A DNA stretch of 20,699 nucleotides. Origin: a virus. Positions 18,792 to 20,699 of the stretch are shown here, in pieces. Positions within the stretch are counted from its first letter, which is position 1; the number at the start of each line of letters is the position of its first letter. Location of the stretch: positions 1 through 20,699 of IMG/VR virus record IMGVR_UViG_3300026094_000048; one strand, written 5' to 3'. A program made the position numbers and the translations under genes. The notes beneath the pieces are model-generated. The model made no database searches, had not been told where the DNA came from, and saw only the letters and a program-made list of their open reading frames with translations.

Positions 18792-19585
18792 TAGATAAAT
18801 CTCGGTCCGTCATTTAGATAACCGCCTTCAGCAAATGTTTTCAAGTTGAATTTGTTGACAGAATCTCTGCTGTAAGACGGCTGTACTGTAACTGCGATTG
18901 TAGACCGTGCAGGTGCCCACGATCCGTTGTTGCCTACGGGAACTTTTATATAATCTACAGAATCTCCTAATTCAACGTTCCACTGCAGCACTACAACTGG
19001 TACATCATTAAACACAAAATCGCCGTATCCGTTCAGTTTAACTACAGGCGGCGGAGCGCCTCTAGCAGGAGAATTTTCGCCATATGACATTTTGGTTATT
19101 GTGCGTAAATAATGCGTAGCAGCTACCCAATATAATCCTTCTTGTGAATTTTCAACTGTAAAATCTCCGGTTATAACAAATTGATCAATTGCTGAATTCT
19201 TATATATTGGGAATGGATAATTACTGTGAGTAGGATGTAAATTATCGTAGTTTGCTTGGTACGTAATAAACACCTGCGGAGTGTATGGAAAAACCATTCT
19301 GTTATTGGTTTCTCGCAACGGAGCAAGCGGATCTGGCGAAGACGCATCGGGCCTGGCATACGTGTCACCTTGAGGCAGGCTTAGACTGACTCTCCAGTCT
19401 TTTGTTTCTGAATCATCGTCCCAAGAAGCAGAAGTAAAATTACCTGGAATTGCTTCGGCGCCTGGCACAAGGTTAGTTGATCTAAGCGCGCTGCCTAGAC
19501 CGGTCTCGCTAACACTGTCTAGTACTCCTGATTTAACACGGTCAACTGCGCCTGTAACAAAGCTTTTTGGATCTGGTATTGCCAT
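18791..19585 (-). CDS. 48: Baseplate tail-tube cap protein gp48
   Basis: gp48 caps the baseplate hub and starts tail-tube polymerisation; it has a tube-like fold. The 264 residues carry a helical N-terminus (1-30), then 'DWRVSLSLP' (about 63-71), 'HSNYPFPIYKNSAIDQFVIT' (119-138), 'GLYWVAATHYLRTITKMSYG', and 'PPPVVKLNGYGDFVFNDVPV', a block I associate with gp48 of marine T4-like phages. The C-terminal part ('WAPARSTIAVTVQPSYSRD') fits the last tube strands. The ATG at 19585 has GAGAGGA 7 bases upstream. It is the first gene of the minus-strand block and lies divergent from gp55, behind a late-promoter-like motif. T4 gp54 is a related fold and an alternative name. Confidence 0.85.
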   Translation of the reverse strand: MAIPDPKSFVTGAVDRVKSGVLDSVSETGLGSALRSTNLVPGAEAIPGNFTSASWDDDSETKDWRVSLSLPQGDTYARPDASSPDPLAPLRETNNRMVFPYTPQVFITYQANYDNLHPTHSNYPFPIYKNSAIDQFVITGDFTVENSQEGLYWVAATHYLRTITKMSYGENSPARGAPPPVVKLNGYGDFVFNDVPVVVLQWNVELGDSVDYIKVPVGNNGSWAPARSTIAVTVQPSYSRDSVNKFNLKTFAEGGYLNDGPRFI

Positions 19586-19592
19586 AATATAT

Positions 19593-19599
19593 TCCTCTC
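19593..19599 (-). promoter_or_regulatory. Ribosome binding site of gp48
   Basis: The minus strand reads GAGAGGA, 7 bases before the ATG at 19585. The same AGAGGAATA string precedes gp6 at the same distance, which supports both starts. Confidence 0.7.
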
Positions 19600-19609
19600 A
19601 GTATTTAGT
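19600..19609 (-). promoter_or_regulatory. Candidate phage late promoter for the baseplate block
   Basis: The minus strand reads ACTAAATACT, 8 of 10 matches to the T4 late consensus TATAAATACT, including the 3' eight bases. It is the only candidate upstream of gp48, the first gene of the block. Its first base coincides with the first T of the plus-strand -35 box of gp55. A start about 6 bases past the motif would give a leader of roughly 11 bases, close enough to clip the ribosome site, so the exact start is uncertain. Confidence 0.45.
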
Positions 19610-19637
19610 TGACAAAATAAACTACATACTTTATAAT
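19609..19637 (+). promoter_or_regulatory. Consensus sigma-70 promoter of gp55
   Basis: TTGACA (19609-19614), a 17-base spacer, then TATAAT (19632-19637): an exact match in both boxes with ideal spacing. A second overlapping TATAAT lies at 19637-19642. The predicted start is near 19644, giving a leader of about 19 bases with AGGAG at 19652-19656. This fits early expression of gp55 by unmodified host RNA polymerase. Confidence 0.88.
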
Positions 19638-19651
19638 ATAATCAATAACTT

Positions 19652-19656
19652 AGGAG
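19652..19656 (+). promoter_or_regulatory. Ribosome binding site fixing the TTG start of gp55
   Basis: AGGAG lies 6 bases before the TTG codon at 19663. No ATG or GTG start lies nearby in frame; the next methionine codon encodes residue 97. The residues right after this TTG resemble the T4 gp55 N-terminus, which supports the rare start. Confidence 0.8.
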
Positions 19657-19662
19657 ATTTCG

Positions 19663-20502
19663 TTGAGAAAAGTCAATTACCTTAACAACAAGGATTTATT
19701 AAAAGAAATACACAAATCAAAGACTACATTTTGTTCATTTTCGCAGCCAGAATATCATCAGTATGACATCATTCTGCCATCGCTTGAAAGAATCAATATT
19801 CGCACAATAGCAGAAGCAAAAAGAAACAAGGCAAAACGACTTTCTCAGGCAGATTTTGAAGCTCGTAAAGCAGCAGGCGAAAAAGTAAAGCAGGCAGACT
19901 GTGAAATAGATTACAAAAAAATCACAAAACATGAACTGATATTTCGAGTTATGTCATTTGATCATATTCCTGAAGAACCGGGCAGAAAGAAAAATCCAAA
20001 GACTATTGCAGACACAAAAGTAAAGCTAAACTTTCCTCCCTTTCAACATTGGAAGTTTGACGAAAATGACGACCTTGTTTGTGTAGGAAAATCACACTGG
20101 TCAGGCGATGTAGACACTGGTGAATTTTCCAAGTCAAAAGGTCAAGCCACAGACACACTGGCTCGGATGTGGTTGAAACTGGTAGATCGTTATGCCACAA
20201 AAGGCAACGTTAGAGGTTATACATACAATGACGAGATGAAGGGGCAGGCTATTCTTCAGCTTTCGCAGATTGGTTTACAGTTTGACGAATCTAAATCAAA
20301 CAATCCTTTTGCCTATTACACAGCAGCAGTTACTAACTCTTTTGTGAGAATTATCAATATTGAAAAGAAAAATCAGAACATTCGAGACGATATTCTCGAA
20401 CAGAACGATCTTAATCCTTCCTATACTAGAACTCATCAAGGAGAGTGGGAAGCTGCTCTTAGACGCGAACGAATCCACAACGGCGAAGACCCCAATGCCT
20501 AA
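19663..20502 (+). CDS. 55: Late-transcription sigma factor gp55
   Basis: gp55 is the divergent phage sigma factor that binds host RNA polymerase core and reads the TATAAATA late promoters. Residues 1-20 ('KVNYLNNKDLLKEIHKSK') resemble the T4 N-terminus. Residues 165-240 carry the region-2-like core: 'LARMWLKLVDRYA', 'GYTYNDEMKGQAILQL', 'FDESKSNNPFAYYTAAVTNS', 'RIINIEKKNQNIRDD'. Between them lies an insertion of about 140 residues (charged helix 50-75; 'ELIFRVMSFDHIP', 'KLNFPPFQHWKF') that T4 lacks. At 279 residues it is about 95 longer than T4 gp55. The C-terminus (REREIHNGEDPNA-like, basic then acidic) shows no hydrophobic clamp-binding tail of the T4 type. It starts at TTG behind a consensus host promoter, divergent from the block it probably activates. 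The identity is strong. Confidence 0.9.
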   Translation: MRKVNYLNNKDLLKEIHKSKTTFCSFSQPEYHQYDIILPSLERINIRTIAEAKRNKAKRLSQADFEARKAAGEKVKQADCEIDYKKITKHELIFRVMSFDHIPEEPGRKKNPKTIADTKVKLNFPPFQHWKFDENDDLVCVGKSHWSGDVDTGEFSKSKGQATDTLARMWLKLVDRYATKGNVRGYTYNDEMKGQAILQLSQIGLQFDESKSNNPFAYYTAAVTNSFVRIINIEKKNQNIRDDILEQNDLNPSYTRTHQGEWEAALRRERIHNGEDPNA

Positions 20503-20521
20503 TATTGGGGTTGACTTTTTT
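20490..20521 (+). terminator. Rho-independent terminator overlapping the gp55 stop
   Basis: A perfect 7-base-pair stem CCCCAAT (20490-20496) / ATTGGGG (20504-20510) has a 7-base loop that contains the gp55 TAA (20500-20502). It is followed by TTGAC and a run of six T (20516-20521). The T run starts 5 bases after the stem, so termination may be partial, allowing some read-through into gp47. Confidence 0.6.
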
Positions 20522-20546
20522 CTTAAAGATCATAAACTTATATAAT

Positions 20547-20699
20547 ATGTTTGACAAAGCTGCGGTATTCACTGACCTACACCTGGGACTGAAGTCCAAC
20601 TCTCGAATCCACAATCAAGACTGCGAAGACTTTGTTGATTGGTATATCAATCAAGCAAAAACAAACGGTTGTGAAACTGGCATATTCTGTGGCGACCTG
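20547..20699 (+). CDS. 47: Recombination endonuclease subunit gp47, Mre11/SbcD-like (5' part only)
   Basis: gp47 with gp46 forms the Mre11/Rad50-type complex that resects DNA ends for recombination-dependent replication. The first 51 residues run off the right edge. They hold metallophosphoesterase motif I, Asp10-x-His12 in 'VFTDLHLGLK', and the beginning of motif II, Gly49-Asp50 in 'GIFCGDL', at the family's usual spacing. The ATG at 20547 lies 44 bases after the gp55 stop. No Shine-Dalgarno sequence is visible: the bases just before it are TATAAT. A TTG at 20511 is in frame but lies in the terminator with no proper ribosome site. In T4, gp47 is an early gene; the position beside gp55 fits the same timing. 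Confidence 0.85.
   Translation, partial: MFDKAAVFTDLHLGLKSNSRIHNQDCEDFVDWYINQAKTNGCETGIFCGDL

Noticed and set aside
20511-20549. In-frame TTG at 20511 as an earlier gp47 start
   Set aside because: It sits directly against the terminator stem with no room for a ribosome site, and gp47-type proteins start close to the first strand before the DxH motif, as the ATG at 20547 does.
1-20699. tRNA genes, insertion sequences, integrase or attachment sites
   Set aside because: No cloverleaf, transposase or integrase wording, or terminal inverted repeats were seen, and coding density leaves almost no room.

Overview
This window looks like part of the genome of an AT-rich, tailed, contractile (T4-like) bacteriophage. 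The gene set and protein wording (gp48, gp53, gp5, gp25, a long gp6, then a giant structural protein, with gp55 and gp47 on the other strand) resemble the marine T4-like phages of cyanobacteria and SAR11-type bacteria. This comes from recognising the families by eye; no search was run. The host cannot be named from the sequence.

Region 1 (minus strand, 19585 down to 1) is a tightly packed baseplate block read right to left: gp48 tail-tube cap, gp53 wedge protein, an 886-residue probable hub protein (gp27 position), gp5 spike/hub without a lysozyme domain, gp25, gp6 (1194 residues), and an open reading frame of at least 3375 codons that runs off the left edge. Neighbours overlap by 1 base or lie 1 to 53 bases apart. 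The order LysM-like, hub, spike, gp25, gp6, then docking/fibre protein is the one seen across contractile injection systems.

Region 2 (19586-19662) is a short divergent control region. On the plus strand it carries an exact sigma-70 consensus promoter (TTGACA, 17 bases, TATAAT) feeding gp55. On the minus strand it carries a T4-late-like TAAATACT motif feeding gp48. The two sites touch. gp55 is the phage sigma factor for late promoters, so an early host-type promoter appears to drive the factor that then switches on the adjacent structural block.

Region 3 (19663-20699, plus strand) holds gp55, a hairpin terminator that contains its stop codon, and the first 51 codons of gp47, the Mre11/SbcD-like nuclease subunit of recombination and replication.

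The most interesting content is inside the giant protein. It has seven FG-GAP-like segments that could form one seven-bladed propeller split by a roughly 560-residue insertion, three modules resembling carbohydrate-binding family 5/12, and two fibre-type hairpin modules, all suggesting host-surface binding. No tRNA, CRISPR array, insertion sequence or integrase was seen. No gene-free stretch is longer than about 80 bases.
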